From NCBI GenBank assembly GCA_044225675.1, contig JBGAIH010000021.1, positions 24,227-88,226 on the forward strand: DNA of 64,000 bases. The letters are read 5' to 3'. Position 1 is the first letter of the stretch, and each line of letters opens with the position of its first letter. Below the pieces are notes generated by a model that saw nothing but the letters and a program-made list of their open reading frames with translations, was not told where the DNA came from and ran no database searches. This document shows, in pieces, positions 17,293 through 26,473 of this stretch. Source of the stretch: JACMQX01 sp044225675 (lineage in GTDB: Bacteria; Pseudomonadota; Gammaproteobacteria; Burkholderiales; Burkholderiaceae_C). The translations under genes and the position numbers were made by a program.

Positions 17293-18753
17293 ATGGACAG
17301 CCTCAAGCCCGTCCTGGCGGTGTTCTCGCGCGTGCTGGCGGGCTTCTCGCTCACCTTCCTCGTGCCGCTGGGCTGGAGCGTCGCGGCCGACGACTCGGCG
17401 CTGCCGCCGGTCTGGGCGGGCTGTCTGGCGCTGACCGCGCTGCTGGCCTGGCTGCTGTGGCTGGGCACGCGGCGGCACCGGCGCGAGCTGCAGCCCAAGG
17501 ACGGTTTCCTGCTGGTCAACCTGGTCTGGGTGGGCCTGACCGCCGTCGCGGCCGTTCCGCTCCTGCTGACCGTGCCGGGCATCGACTGGGCCATCGCCTA
17601 CTTCGAGGCCATGAGCGCGCTCACCGCCACCGGGGCGACGGCCCTGTCGGGCCTCGACCATCTGCCGGTGTCCGTGAACGTCTGGCGCTGCTTCCTGCAG
17701 TTCATCGGCGGCCTGGGCATCATGCTGCTTGTCGTGGCCATCCTGCCGCTGCTCGGATTGGGCGGCGTGCAGCTGTACAAGGCCGAGACGCCGGGCCCGA
17801 TGAAGGACACCAAGCTCACGCCGCGCATCGCGCAGACCGCGCGCGGTCTGTGGGGCGTGTACTTCGTGCTGTCGCTGGCCTGCCTGCTGGCCTACCGCTG
17901 GGCCGGCATGAGCTGGGCCGATGCCTTCATGCACATGTGCTCCACGCTGGGGCTGGGCGGCTTCTCATCGCACGACGCCAGCTTCGGCTACTGGGACTCG
18001 TCGCTGATCGAGGCCGTGGCCACGGTCTTCATGGTGCTGTCGGGCGTGAGCTTTGCGCGCTACTTCATCGTCTGGCGCACGCGCTCCTTCGCCTCGCTCG
18101 CGCGTGACGTGGAGGTGCGGGCCTACCTCGTTGTGCTGGCCCTGTCGATAGCGGTGCTTACGCTGCTGCTCGCGCACAGCGGCGCCTACGCCAGCGTGAT
18201 GGAGGCGCTGCGGCCCGCGGCGTTCCACGTGGTCTCGCTCGCCACCACCACCGGCTATGCCTCCACCGACTACAGCTTCTGGCCCGCCTTCGCTCCCGTG
18301 CTGATGATCTTCCTCGGCTGCTTCGCGTCCTGCGCCGGCTCGACCGGCGGGGGCATCAAGATGGTCCGCATGCTGCTGCTGGTCAAACAGGCCCGGCGCG
18401 AGCTGGTGCGCATCATGCATCCGCGCGTGGTCAATCCCGTCACGCTCGGCGAGACGGTCATCCCGGCCACCGTCATTGCGGCGGTCATGGCCTACATGCT
18501 GATCTACGGGGCCAGCATCGTGGGGCTCACGCTGCTGCTGCTTCTGTCGGGCCTGGATCTGGTCACCGCGTTCTCCGCGGTCATCGTCTGCGTCAACAAC
18601 ATCGGCCCGGGCCTCGGGCTGGTCGGCCCGGCGTCCAACTTCGGCGTGCTCAACGACTTCCAGATATGGGTCTGCACCTTCGGCATGCTGCTCGGGCGCC
18701 TGGAACTGCTCAGCGTGCTGGTGCTCTTCACGGCCCAGTTCTGGCGCAAATGA
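17293..18753 (+). CDS. trkH: Trk system potassium uptake protein TrkH
   Basis: The 486-residue membrane pore of the Trk potassium uptake system, with about ten membrane segments arranged as four M1-P-M2 repeats. Selectivity-filter-like segments are visible as ALTATGATALSG, STLGLGGFSSHD, SLATTTGYASTDY and CVNNIGPGLGLVG, each bearing the expected Gly. CAGSTGGGIKMVR is a TrkH hallmark. It directly follows trkA. Regulation by ATP/ADP is expected through TrkA. Confidence 0.96.
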   Translation: MDSLKPVLAVFSRVLAGFSLTFLVPLGWSVAADDSALPPVWAGCLALTALLAWLLWLGTRRHRRELQPKDGFLLVNLVWVGLTAVAAVPLLLTVPGIDWAIAYFEAMSALTATGATALSGLDHLPVSVNVWRCFLQFIGGLGIMLLVVAILPLLGLGGVQLYKAETPGPMKDTKLTPRIAQTARGLWGVYFVLSLACLLAYRWAGMSWADAFMHMCSTLGLGGFSSHDASFGYWDSSLIEAVATVFMVLSGVSFARYFIVWRTRSFASLARDVEVRAYLVVLALSIAVLTLLLAHSGAYASVMEALRPAAFHVVSLATTTGYASTDYSFWPAFAPVLMIFLGCFASCAGSTGGGIKMVRMLLLVKQARRELVRIMHPRVVNPVTLGETVIPATVIAAVMAYMLIYGASIVGLTLLLLLSGLDLVTAFSAVIVCVNNIGPGLGLVGPASNFGVLNDFQIWVCTFGMLLGRLELLSVLVLFTAQFWRK

Positions 18754-18826
18754 GTGGGCCGATGAAGACGCTTCTCCTCCCCTCGCGCCGCCACGGCGCG
18801 CGCAACGCCCGCATCACAGGAACGCC

Positions 18827-19492
18827 ATGACCCTGCCTTTCGACGCCATCCTCTTCGACTGCGACGGCGTGCTCGTCGACAGCGAATCCATCACCAACGG
18901 CGTGCTGCGCGACATGCTGGAGGAACTCGGCTGGGCGCTGACGCCGGCCGAATGCATGCGCATCTTCGTGGGCAAGGCCGTGAAGGACGAGGTCGGCCTG
19001 ATCGAGGCCCGCACCGGCCAGCCCGTGACCGAGGACTGGATGGCGCGCTTTCGCGAACGCCGCAATGCCGGCCTGCTGGCGCGGGTCCAGCCGATCCGCG
19101 GTGCGCCCGAGGCGGTGGCGGCGCTCCATGCCCGCTACCAGGGGCGCATCGCCTGCGCTTCGGGGGCGGACCGGTTCAAGGTGGAGCTGCAGATGGACCG
19201 CTGCGGCCTGATGCCCTTTTTCCAGGGCCGGATCTTCAGCGGCCACGAGATGCCTCGCTCCAAGCCGGCGCCCGATGTCTACCTCGCGGCGGCGCAGGCC
19301 CTGGGCGTCGACCCGCGCCGCTGTGCGGTGGTGGAGGACACGGTGACCGGCGTCACGGCCGGCGTGGCGGCCGGTGCAACGGTGTTCGGCTACAGCCCGG
19401 CCGAGGCGGGGCACGACGCGCCTGGCGCATTGCGCGGCGCCGGTGCGGCGCATATCTTCACCGACATGGCGGAACTCGCGCGTCTGCTCTGA
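18827..19492 (+). CDS. HAD-superfamily hydrolase (phosphoglycolate phosphatase / beta-phosphoglucomutase-like)
   Basis: A 221-residue HAD hydrolase of subfamily IA. Motif I is FDCDGVLVDSES, the cap domain occupies about residues 18-85, the Ser/Thr motif is in IACASGADRFKVE, the Lys is in RSKPAPDVYLAAA and motif IV is VVEDTVTGVTAG. Such enzymes dephosphorylate small sugar phosphates or phosphoglycolate; the substrate cannot be predicted here. It stands alone, 73 bases after trkH, and is followed by a minisatellite and a TetR gene. Confidence 0.9.
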   Translation: MTLPFDAILFDCDGVLVDSESITNGVLRDMLEELGWALTPAECMRIFVGKAVKDEVGLIEARTGQPVTEDWMARFRERRNAGLLARVQPIRGAPEAVAALHARYQGRIACASGADRFKVELQMDRCGLMPFFQGRIFSGHEMPRSKPAPDVYLAAAQALGVDPRRCAVVEDTVTGVTAGVAAGATVFGYSPAEAGHDAPGALRGAGAAHIFTDMAELARLL

Positions 19493-19534
19493 GTGCGCGG
19501 GTTGGTTCGCGCTGCGCAGCGCGCCCGTCTGGCA

Positions 19535-19600
19535 CAGGGCCGGTGCAGGGCCGGTGCAGGGCCGGTGCAGGGCCGGTGCAGGGCCGGTGCAGGGCCGGCG
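19535..19600. repeat. 11-bp minisatellite (six tandem copies)
   Basis: Six head-to-tail copies of CAGGGCCGGTG lie between the HAD gene and the TetR gene; the last copy has one T-to-C change and a partial seventh follows. No gene is needed to explain it. The 11-base period is close to one helical turn and is not a multiple of three, so it is unlikely to be coding. Confidence 0.9.
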
Positions 19601-19708
19601 CAGGATCAACACAGGTCCGCGAACAGGGTTTGCCCCGATCGCGCCTAGGCAATCCCACCTAGAAACAAGGGCTGTCTTCCCCCCGTCACGGCTTTCATGC
19701 AAAATAGC

Positions 19709-19720
19709 ACGACCGTTCGT
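19709..19720. promoter_or_regulatory. Short dyad ACGA-N4-TCGT, candidate TetR operator
   Basis: The 12-bp dyad ACGACCGTTCGT lies 23 bases upstream of the TetR start codon in an AT-richer patch. Its place fits autoregulation by the TetR protein and control of the beta-oxidation genes transcribed with it. Only one copy was noticed in the window, so the assignment is tentative. Confidence 0.5.
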
Positions 19721-19742
19721 TTTATTTGAGTCGTATTCCATC

Positions 19743-20447
19743 ATGTCCGTGACCCCACTTCCCGTCAAGCCAGGGCGCGCCGCGCGCGACGGCGCCCGTG
19801 AGGGGCGGGCCCTGCAGAAGGGGCAGCAGACCAAGGCGGCCATCGTCGATGCCGCGCTCGGCCTGGCCACGCAGATCGGCCTGGAGGGGCTGTCCATCGG
19901 CGCGCTGGCCGAAGTCACGCAGATGAGCAAGTCGGGCGTGTTCGCCCACTTCGGCTCCCGTGAAGAACTGCAGATCTCGGTGATCCGCGAATACCATGCC
20001 CGCTTCGAGGAGGAGGTGTTCTACCCCGCCATGAAGGAGCCGCGCGGTCTGCCGCGCCTGCGCGAGCTGTTCGGCAACTGGATGAAGCGCACCTCCGCCG
20101 AGATCGACTCCGGCTGCCTCTACATCAGTGGTGCCGTCGAGTTCGACGACCGGCCCGGCCCGGTGCGCGACGCGCTCGCGGGCTCGGTCAACACCTGGCT
20201 CGCGGCCATGTACCGTGCCGTGGTGCAGGCCAAGGAAGCCGGCCATCTGCGTGCCGACGCCGACGAGCACCAGGTCTCGTTCGAGATCCACGGCCTGATT
20301 CTTGCGCTTCACTACGAGGCCCGCTTTCTCAAGTCCCCGGGCTCCATCGCCCGGGCCAACACCGGCTTCGACAACATTCTCGCGCGCTACGGCTCGCCCG
20401 TCGCAGCCGCCGCCCGATCCGCCAAATCCCGGAAATCCAAGGAGTAA
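19743..20447 (+). CDS. TetR-family regulator of the fatty-acid cluster (FadP-like candidate)
   Basis: A 234-residue TetR regulator. The N-terminal DNA-binding domain spans about residues 27-75 with the HTH in LSIGALAEVTQMSKSGVFAHF; the rest is a ligand-binding helical domain. The start codon is the ATG at 19743; the frame is open further upstream only because of the minisatellite. It ends five bases before a long-chain acyl-CoA dehydrogenase. TetR regulators called FadP control fatty-acid degradation in betaproteobacteria, so this is a reasonable candidate, with an acyl-CoA as likely ligand. Orthology was not tested. Confidence 0.88.
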   Translation: MSVTPLPVKPGRAARDGAREGRALQKGQQTKAAIVDAALGLATQIGLEGLSIGALAEVTQMSKSGVFAHFGSREELQISVIREYHARFEEEVFYPAMKEPRGLPRLRELFGNWMKRTSAEIDSGCLYISGAVEFDDRPGPVRDALAGSVNTWLAAMYRAVVQAKEAGHLRADADEHQVSFEIHGLILALHYEARFLKSPGSIARANTGFDNILARYGSPVAAAARSAKSRKSKE

Positions 20448-20452
20448 GTCCC

Positions 20453-22249
20453 ATGCCTTCCTACACCCCCCCGCTGCGCGACATGCAGTTCGTGATGCAT
20501 GAAGTCCTGCACGTCACCGACGAGCTCAAGGCCTGCGCGCGCCACGCCGACGTCGACGCCGACACCATCAATGCCGTGCTCGAAGAGGCCGGCAAGTTCG
20601 CGGCCGAGGTGGCGTTCCCGCTGAACATCAGCGGCGACCAGGAAGGCTGCACGCTCGACCCGGCCACCCACGAAGTCCGGCCGCCCAAGGGCTTCAAGGA
20701 GGCCTACGCCAAGTACATCGAAGGCGGCTGGCCCGCGCTCTCGTGCGACCCCGAATACGGCGGCCAGGGCCTGCCCTTCGCGGTCAACCAGTGCCTCTAC
20801 GAGATGCTGAACTCGGCCAACCAGGCCTGGACCATGTACCCCGGCCTGTCGCACGGCGCCTACGAGGCGCTGCATGCCCACGGCACCGACGAGCAGAAGA
20901 AGCTGTACCTGCCCAAGCTGGTCAGTGGCGAATGGACCGGCACCATGTGCCTGACCGAGCCGCACTGCGGCACCGACCTGGGCCTGCTGCGCACCAAGGC
21001 CGAGCCGCAGGCCGACGGCAGCTACCGCCTCACCGGCAACAAGATCTTCATCAGCGCCGGCGAGCACGACATGGCGGCCAACATCGTCCACCTGGTGCTG
21101 GCCCGCCTGCCGGACGCACCGCAGGGCAGCAAGGGCATCAGCCTGTTCGCCGTGCCCAAGTTCAAGGTCAAGCCCGACGGCAGCCTCGGCGAGCGCAACG
21201 GCATCTACTGCGGCGGCCTGGAGCACAAGATGGGCATCCATGGCAACGCCACCTGCCAGATGGTGCTCGACGGCGCGGTCGGCTCGCTCGTGGGCCAGCC
21301 CAACAAGGGCCTGGCCGCCATGTTCGTGATGATGAACGCCGCCCGCCTGGGCGTGGGCAACCAGTCGCTGGGCCTGACCGAAGTGGCCTTCCAGAATGCG
21401 CTGGCCTACGCCAAGGACCGGCTGCAGATGCGTTCGCTGTCGGGCGTCAAGGCCAAGGACAAGCCGGCCGACCCGATCATCGTGCACCCCGACGTGCGCA
21501 AGATGCTGCTGACGGCCAAGGCCTATGCCGAAGGCGGCCGGGCACTGGCCATCTATTGCACGATGCTGCTTGACAAGGAGCTGTACCACCCCGATGCCAA
21601 GGTCCGCGAGGACTCCGCCGAGATGGTGGCGCTGCTCACGCCCATCGTGAAGGCCTTCCTCACCGACAACGGGCACATCGCGACCAATGCCTGCATGCAG
21701 GTCTTCGGCGGCCACGGTTTCATCAAGGAATGGGGCATGGAGCAGTTCGTTCGCGACAACCGCATCAACATGATCTACGAGGGCACGAACACCGTGCAGT
21801 CGCTCGACCTGCTGGGCCGCAAGGTGCTGGGCAACAACGGCGCCACGCTCAAGAAGTTCGGCAAGCTGGTCGGCCGCCTCGTGGAAGAAGAAGGCGTGAA
21901 CGAGAAGATGGCCGAGTTCATCAACCCGCTGGCCTACCTGGGCGACCAGATGACCAAGTTCACCACCGAGATCGGCTTCAAGGGCTTCCAGAACCCCGAC
22001 GAAGTCGGCGCCGCCGCGGTCGACTACCTGCGCGTGGCCGGCCACCTGGTGTTCGGCTACTTCTGGGCCCGCATGGCCCAGGTCGCGCTGCGCGAGATCG
22101 CCGCCGGCAACGATGACCCGTTCTACAAGGCCAAGCTGCAGACCGCGCGCTTCTACTTCGCCAAGCTGTTCCCCGAGACCGCGACGCTCATGCGCACCGC
22201 GCGCGCCGGCAGCAAGGTGCTGATGGAGACCGACGAGGCGCTGGCCTGA
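20453..22249 (+). CDS. Long-chain-type acyl-CoA dehydrogenase with C-terminal extension
   Basis: A 598-residue acyl-CoA dehydrogenase, about 200 residues longer than the short-chain enzymes because of a C-terminal AcylCoA_DH_C-type domain. The flavin motif is TMCLTEPHCGTDLGL (about residue 163), followed by NKIFISAGEHDM. The catalytic Glu is in NMIYEGTNTVQSLDL. It catalyses the first step of beta-oxidation, passing electrons to ETF. It is second in the TetR-led cluster, five bases after the regulator. Chain-length preference is inferred from size only. Confidence 0.94.
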   Translation: MPSYTPPLRDMQFVMHEVLHVTDELKACARHADVDADTINAVLEEAGKFAAEVAFPLNISGDQEGCTLDPATHEVRPPKGFKEAYAKYIEGGWPALSCDPEYGGQGLPFAVNQCLYEMLNSANQAWTMYPGLSHGAYEALHAHGTDEQKKLYLPKLVSGEWTGTMCLTEPHCGTDLGLLRTKAEPQADGSYRLTGNKIFISAGEHDMAANIVHLVLARLPDAPQGSKGISLFAVPKFKVKPDGSLGERNGIYCGGLEHKMGIHGNATCQMVLDGAVGSLVGQPNKGLAAMFVMMNAARLGVGNQSLGLTEVAFQNALAYAKDRLQMRSLSGVKAKDKPADPIIVHPDVRKMLLTAKAYAEGGRALAIYCTMLLDKELYHPDAKVREDSAEMVALLTPIVKAFLTDNGHIATNACMQVFGGHGFIKEWGMEQFVRDNRINMIYEGTNTVQSLDLLGRKVLGNNGATLKKFGKLVGRLVEEEGVNEKMAEFINPLAYLGDQMTKFTTEIGFKGFQNPDEVGAAAVDYLRVAGHLVFGYFWARMAQVALREIAAGNDDPFYKAKLQTARFYFAKLFPETATLMRTARAGSKVLMETDEALA

Positions 22250-22299
22250 CGCGGCCACGCCGAGATGATCGACCCGTCCAATTTTTCAGGAGACAAGCC

Positions 22300-22737
22300 A
22301 TGTTCGTCCGCTACCTGACCGGCCTCGTGTTCCTCTCGTCGATGGGCGCTGCCTTCGCGCAGTCCACGCCCGTCGGCCTGTGGCGCAACGTCAGCGAGAA
22401 GACCGGCGAGGCCCAGGCCGAGATCCGCATCTATGAAGCGGCTGGCGTGCTCAACGGCCGCATCGAAAAGCGCCTGACGAAGAACGCGAAGCCCGAGGAC
22501 GTCTGCGCCGAGTGCAGCGACGACCGCAAGGACAAGCCGATCCTCGGCCTGGAGATCATCCGCGGCGCCAAGAAGGCCGACGACAAGGACGTCTGGGAGC
22601 ACGGCAAGATCCTCGACCCTGAAAACGGCCGCAACTACACGCTCAAGCTCACGCCCATCGAAGGCGGCAAGCGGCTTGAAGTCCGGGGCTCGATCGGCCC
22701 CTTCGGACGGACCCAGACCTGGGTCCGCATTCAATGA
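22300..22737 (+). CDS. DUF2147 family exported protein
   Basis: A 145-residue protein with a signal peptide (about residues 1-20, cleavage after AFA) and a DUF2147 body: PVGLWRNVSEKTGEAQAEIRIYE, a Cys pair in VCAECSDD, LGLEIIRG and PENGRNYTLKLT. The fold is lipocalin-like and it is expected in the periplasm. In other Burkholderiales such proteins sit beside beta-oxidation genes, and here it lies between the acyl-CoA dehydrogenase and the fadB-like gene, but its function is unknown. Confidence 0.87.
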   Translation: MFVRYLTGLVFLSSMGAAFAQSTPVGLWRNVSEKTGEAQAEIRIYEAAGVLNGRIEKRLTKNAKPEDVCAECSDDRKDKPILGLEIIRGAKKADDKDVWEHGKILDPENGRNYTLKLTPIEGGKRLEVRGSIGPFGRTQTWVRIQ

Positions 22738-22751
22738 ACACAGGACTGTCC

Positions 22752-25151
22752 ATGTCTCGTTTCCAAGTCAAGAAAGTCGCGGTGCTCGGCGCCGGCGTGA
22801 TGGGCGCGCAGATTGCCGCGCACCTGGTCAACGTCAAGGTGCCGGTCATCCTGTTCGACCTGCCGGCCAAGGAAGGGCCGAAGAACGGCATCGTCACGCG
22901 CGCCGTCGAAGGCCTCAAGAAGCTCAAGCCCGCGCCCCTGGGCGTGGCCGACGACGCATCGCTGATCCAGCAGGCCAACTACGAGGAGCACATGGCGCTG
23001 CTTGGCGAATGCGACCTCGTGATCGAGGCCATCGCCGAGCGCATGGACTGGAAGCTCGACCTCTACCGCAAGATCGCCCCCTTCGTCGCGCCGCACGCCA
23101 TCGTCGCGTCCAACACCTCGGGCCTGTCGATCACCAAGCTCAGCGAGGCGCTGCCCGAAGAGATCAAGCCGCGCTTTTGCGGCATCCACTTCTTCAACCC
23201 GCCGCGCTACATGTATCTGGTGGAGCTGATCAACACACCCACCACCGAGCCGCGCATTCTCGACGACCTGGAAACCTTCGTCACCAGCGGCCTGGGCAAG
23301 GGCGTGGTGCGGGCGCATGACACGCCCAACTTCATCGCCAACCGCATCGGCATCGCCGGCATGCTGGCCACGATGAAGGAGGTCGAGAACTTCGGCCTGA
23401 GCTACGACGTGGTCGACGACCTCACCGGCAAGAAGCTCGGCCGCGCCAGCTCGGGCACCTTCCGCACCGCCGACGTGGTGGGCCTGGACACCATGGCCCA
23501 CGTCATCAAGACGCTGCAGGACAACCTGGACGAGGTCTCCGACCCGTTCTATCCGAGCTTTGCCACGCCGCCCGTGCTCAAGACCCTGCTGGAGATGGGC
23601 AACCTCGGCCAGAAGTCCAAGGCCGGCTTCTACAAGAAGGTCGGCCGTGACGTGCTTCGCTTCGACCTGGCCAGCAAGGACTACGTGCCCGGCGGCGAGA
23701 AGGCCGACGAGGTCTACGCCCGCATGCTGCGCAAGCCGGCCGGCGAGCGCCTGCGCCTGCTGCGCGACAGCGAAGGAGCGCAGGGCCGCTTCCTCTGGGC
23801 CATCCTGCGCAACAGCTTCCATTACGCAGCGGTACATCTGGCATCGATTGCCGAGACCGCACGCGACGTGGACTTCGCCATGCGCTGGGGCTTCGGCATG
23901 AAGCAGGGCCCGTTCGAGCTGTGGCAGGAAGCCGGCTGGCTGCAGGTGGCGCAGTGGATCCAGGAGGACATCGCGTCTGGCAAGGCGCTGTCGTCCGCGC
24001 CGCTGCCCGACTGGGTGTTCAAGGGCCCGGTGGCCGAGGCCGGCGGCGTGCACACGCCCGAGGGCTCGTTCAACCCCAAGACAGGCCGCTTCGAGGCGCG
24101 CCGCGTGCTGCCGGTCTACCAGCGCCAGCTCTTTCCCGAGACGGTGCTCGGCAGTCAGGCCCAGGGCTTCGAGACCGCCGGCACGACGCTGCACGAGGAC
24201 GACGCGATCCGCCTGTGGACGCTCGAAGGCGACATCGTCATCGCGAGCATCAAGACCAAGATGCATGCCATCAGCCCCGACGTCGCCGAAGGCCTGTCGA
24301 TGGCGGTGGACCTGGCCGAGAAGGACTACCAGGGCGTGGTGATCTGGTCGGGTGACGAGCCGTTCTCGGCCGGCGCCGACCTGCAGGCCATGCTCCCCGG
24401 CTTCATGATGGGCGGCGTCGCCGCCATCGATGAGGCCGAGGCCGAACTCCAGCGCATCATGCTCAAGCTGCGCTATGCCAGCGTGCCGGTGATCTCGGCG
24501 ATCCGCGGCCTGGCGCTGGGCGGCGGCTGCGAGATGGCGGTCCATTCGGCGCGTCGCGTCGTGGCGATGGAAAGCTACATCGGCCTGGTGGAAGTCGGCG
24601 TCGGCCTGGTGCCGGGCGCGGGCGGCCTGGCCTACATCGCGCGCCGCGCGGCCGAGAACGCCGCCACCTCCACCGACAAGGACCTGCTGAAGTTTCTCAC
24701 CGAGGGCTTCACCGCTGCGGCGATGGCCAAGGTGGGCACCAGCGCGCTCGAATCGCGCAAGCTCGGCTACCTGCTGGACAGCGACGTGATCGTGCCCAAC
24801 AAGGACGAGCTGCTGTACGTGGCGATCAACGAGGCACGGGCCCTTGCCAACGGCGGCTGGCGGCCCCCGCACCGCCGCCCCTTCCCGGTGGCCGGCCGCA
24901 GCGGCATCGCCACCATCAAGGGCTCGCTCGTGAACATGCGCGATGGCGGCTTCATCAGCCAGCATGACTTCGACATCGCCGCGAAGATCGCGCACGTGGT
25001 GTGCGGCGGCGACGTGGACGCAGGCTCGCTCGTCACCGAGGAGTACCTCATGACGCTGGAGCGCCGCGCCTTCTGCTCGCTGCTGGAGCACCCCAAGACG
25101 CAGGAGCGCATCATGGGAATGATGTCCACGGGCAAGCCCGTGAGGAACTGA
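22752..25151 (+). CDS. 3-hydroxyacyl-CoA dehydrogenase / enoyl-CoA hydratase fusion (FadN-type order)
   Basis: A 799-residue bifunctional beta-oxidation enzyme. The NAD-binding 3-hydroxyacyl-CoA dehydrogenase is N-terminal (VAVLGAGVMGAQIAAHLV; FCGIHFFNPPRYM), its C-terminal helical domain follows, and the crotonase domain is C-terminal (FSAGADLQAM; LALGGGCEMAVHSARR; GVGLVPGAGGLAY). This order is the reverse of E. coli FadB and like Bacillus FadN. The ATG at 22752 has AGGA six bases upstream; an ATG at 22734 overlapping the previous stop lacks a ribosome site. It is followed by a thiolase, making a complete hydratase-dehydrogenase-thiolase set. Confidence 0.94.
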   Translation: MSRFQVKKVAVLGAGVMGAQIAAHLVNVKVPVILFDLPAKEGPKNGIVTRAVEGLKKLKPAPLGVADDASLIQQANYEEHMALLGECDLVIEAIAERMDWKLDLYRKIAPFVAPHAIVASNTSGLSITKLSEALPEEIKPRFCGIHFFNPPRYMYLVELINTPTTEPRILDDLETFVTSGLGKGVVRAHDTPNFIANRIGIAGMLATMKEVENFGLSYDVVDDLTGKKLGRASSGTFRTADVVGLDTMAHVIKTLQDNLDEVSDPFYPSFATPPVLKTLLEMGNLGQKSKAGFYKKVGRDVLRFDLASKDYVPGGEKADEVYARMLRKPAGERLRLLRDSEGAQGRFLWAILRNSFHYAAVHLASIAETARDVDFAMRWGFGMKQGPFELWQEAGWLQVAQWIQEDIASGKALSSAPLPDWVFKGPVAEAGGVHTPEGSFNPKTGRFEARRVLPVYQRQLFPETVLGSQAQGFETAGTTLHEDDAIRLWTLEGDIVIASIKTKMHAISPDVAEGLSMAVDLAEKDYQGVVIWSGDEPFSAGADLQAMLPGFMMGGVAAIDEAEAELQRIMLKLRYASVPVISAIRGLALGGGCEMAVHSARRVVAMESYIGLVEVGVGLVPGAGGLAYIARRAAENAATSTDKDLLKFLTEGFTAAAMAKVGTSALESRKLGYLLDSDVIVPNKDELLYVAINEARALANGGWRPPHRRPFPVAGRSGIATIKGSLVNMRDGGFISQHDFDIAAKIAHVVCGGDVDAGSLVTEEYLMTLERRAFCSLLEHPKTQERIMGMMSTGKPVRN

Positions 25152-25175
25152 CGGCACGACCCCCAAGGAACACAC

Positions 25176-26375
25176 ATGAGCAAGCAAGTCCAGGACGCCT
25201 ACATCGTCGCCGCCACCCGCACGCCCATCGGGCGCTCGCACCGCGGCTTCTTCCGCAACACCCGGCCCGACGACCTGCTGGTGCGTGCGCTGCAGGGCGC
25301 GCTCGCGCAGGTGCCCTCGCTCGACCGCGCCGCGATCGAGGACATCATCTGCGGCTGCGCGATTCCCGAGGCGCAGCAGGGCCTGAACATCGCGCGCATC
25401 GGCGCGGTGCTCGCCGGTCTGCCGCACAGCGTCGGCGGCATCACCGTCAACCGCTTCTGCGCGTCCGGACTGTCGGCCGTGCAGATGGCGGCCGACCGCA
25501 TCCGCGTGGGCGAGGCCGACGTCATGATCGCCGCCGGGGTCGAGAGCATGAGCATGGTGCCGATGATGGGCAATTCGCCCTCGCTGTCGCCCGCCATGTT
25601 CGGCAACGACGAGAACATCGGCATCGCCTACGGCATGGGCCTGACCGCCGAGAAGGTCGCCCAGCAGTGGAAGGTCTCGCGCGAGGCGCAGGACGCCTTT
25701 GCCTGCGAGTCCCACCGCCGTGCCGTGGCGGCCATGAAGGCCGGCGAGTTCACCGACGAGATCCTGCCGGTGGAGGTGACCGACCGCGCACCGGACCTGT
25801 CGACCGGCGAGTCCGTGGCCACCACGCGCACCGTGAGCCTGGACGAGGGCGCACGGCCCGATACCAGCCTGGAGGGCCTGGCCAAGCTCAAGACGGTGTT
25901 CGCCGCGCGCGGCACGGTCACCGCTGGCAACAGCTCGCAGACGTCGGACGGCGCGGGCGCGCTGATCCTGGCCAGCGAGGCCGCCGTCAAGCGCTTCGGC
26001 CTGCAGCCTCTCGCGCGCTTCGTGAGCTTCGCGAGCAAGGGCGTGCCGCCGCACATCATGGGCATCGGGCCGATCGAGGCGATCCCGGCCGCCTTGCGCT
26101 ACGCGGGCCTCAAGCAGGACGACATCGACTGGTACGAGCTCAACGAAGCCTTCGCCGCGCAGTCGCTGGCGGTGATCAACACGCTGGGGCTGGACACGGC
26201 CAAGGTCAATCCGCTGGGCGGCGCCATCGCGCTGGGCCATCCGCTGGGCGCGACGGGCGCGATCCGTTCGGCCACGGTGGTCCATGCGCTGCGCCGGCGC
26301 AAGCTGCGCTATGGCATGGTGACGATGTGCGTCGGCATGGGGCAGGGCGCCGCCGGCATCTTCGAGCGCGTCTAG
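25176..26375 (+). CDS. Acetyl-CoA C-acyltransferase (3-ketoacyl-CoA thiolase)
   Basis: A 399-residue thiolase that ends the beta-oxidation cycle by releasing acetyl-CoA. Active-site blocks are VNRFCASGLSAVQMAADR (nucleophilic Cys near residue 92), GGAIALGHPLGATGAI and MCVGMGQGAAGIFE. It differs clearly from the acetyl-CoA acetyltransferase at 12966. It starts 24 bases after the FadN-type gene with AAGGAA upstream and works with it as the FadBA-like pair. Confidence 0.95.
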   Translation: MSKQVQDAYIVAATRTPIGRSHRGFFRNTRPDDLLVRALQGALAQVPSLDRAAIEDIICGCAIPEAQQGLNIARIGAVLAGLPHSVGGITVNRFCASGLSAVQMAADRIRVGEADVMIAAGVESMSMVPMMGNSPSLSPAMFGNDENIGIAYGMGLTAEKVAQQWKVSREAQDAFACESHRRAVAAMKAGEFTDEILPVEVTDRAPDLSTGESVATTRTVSLDEGARPDTSLEGLAKLKTVFAARGTVTAGNSSQTSDGAGALILASEAAVKRFGLQPLARFVSFASKGVPPHIMGIGPIEAIPAALRYAGLKQDDIDWYELNEAFAAQSLAVINTLGLDTAKVNPLGGAIALGHPLGATGAIRSATVVHALRRRKLRYGMVTMCVGMGQGAAGIFERV

Positions 26376-26473
26376 CACCATTACTGCACCAGCACGGCAC
26401 CGGGGTGGCCCGGGCCGCAGGCAGCTCCGCGCAGACGGGGCGCCCCGGAAGAATCGACACGAGGAGCAGACAG

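Noticed and set aside
19535..19600. Minisatellite considered as a CRISPR array
   Set aside because: Units are 11 bases head to tail with no spacers and no cas genes nearby.
19374..19742. Extended TetR start reading through the minisatellite
   Set aside because: The added residues are repeat-encoded (GAGPVQGRCR-like) and overlap the HAD gene; the TetR domain begins after 19743, behind an operator-like dyad.
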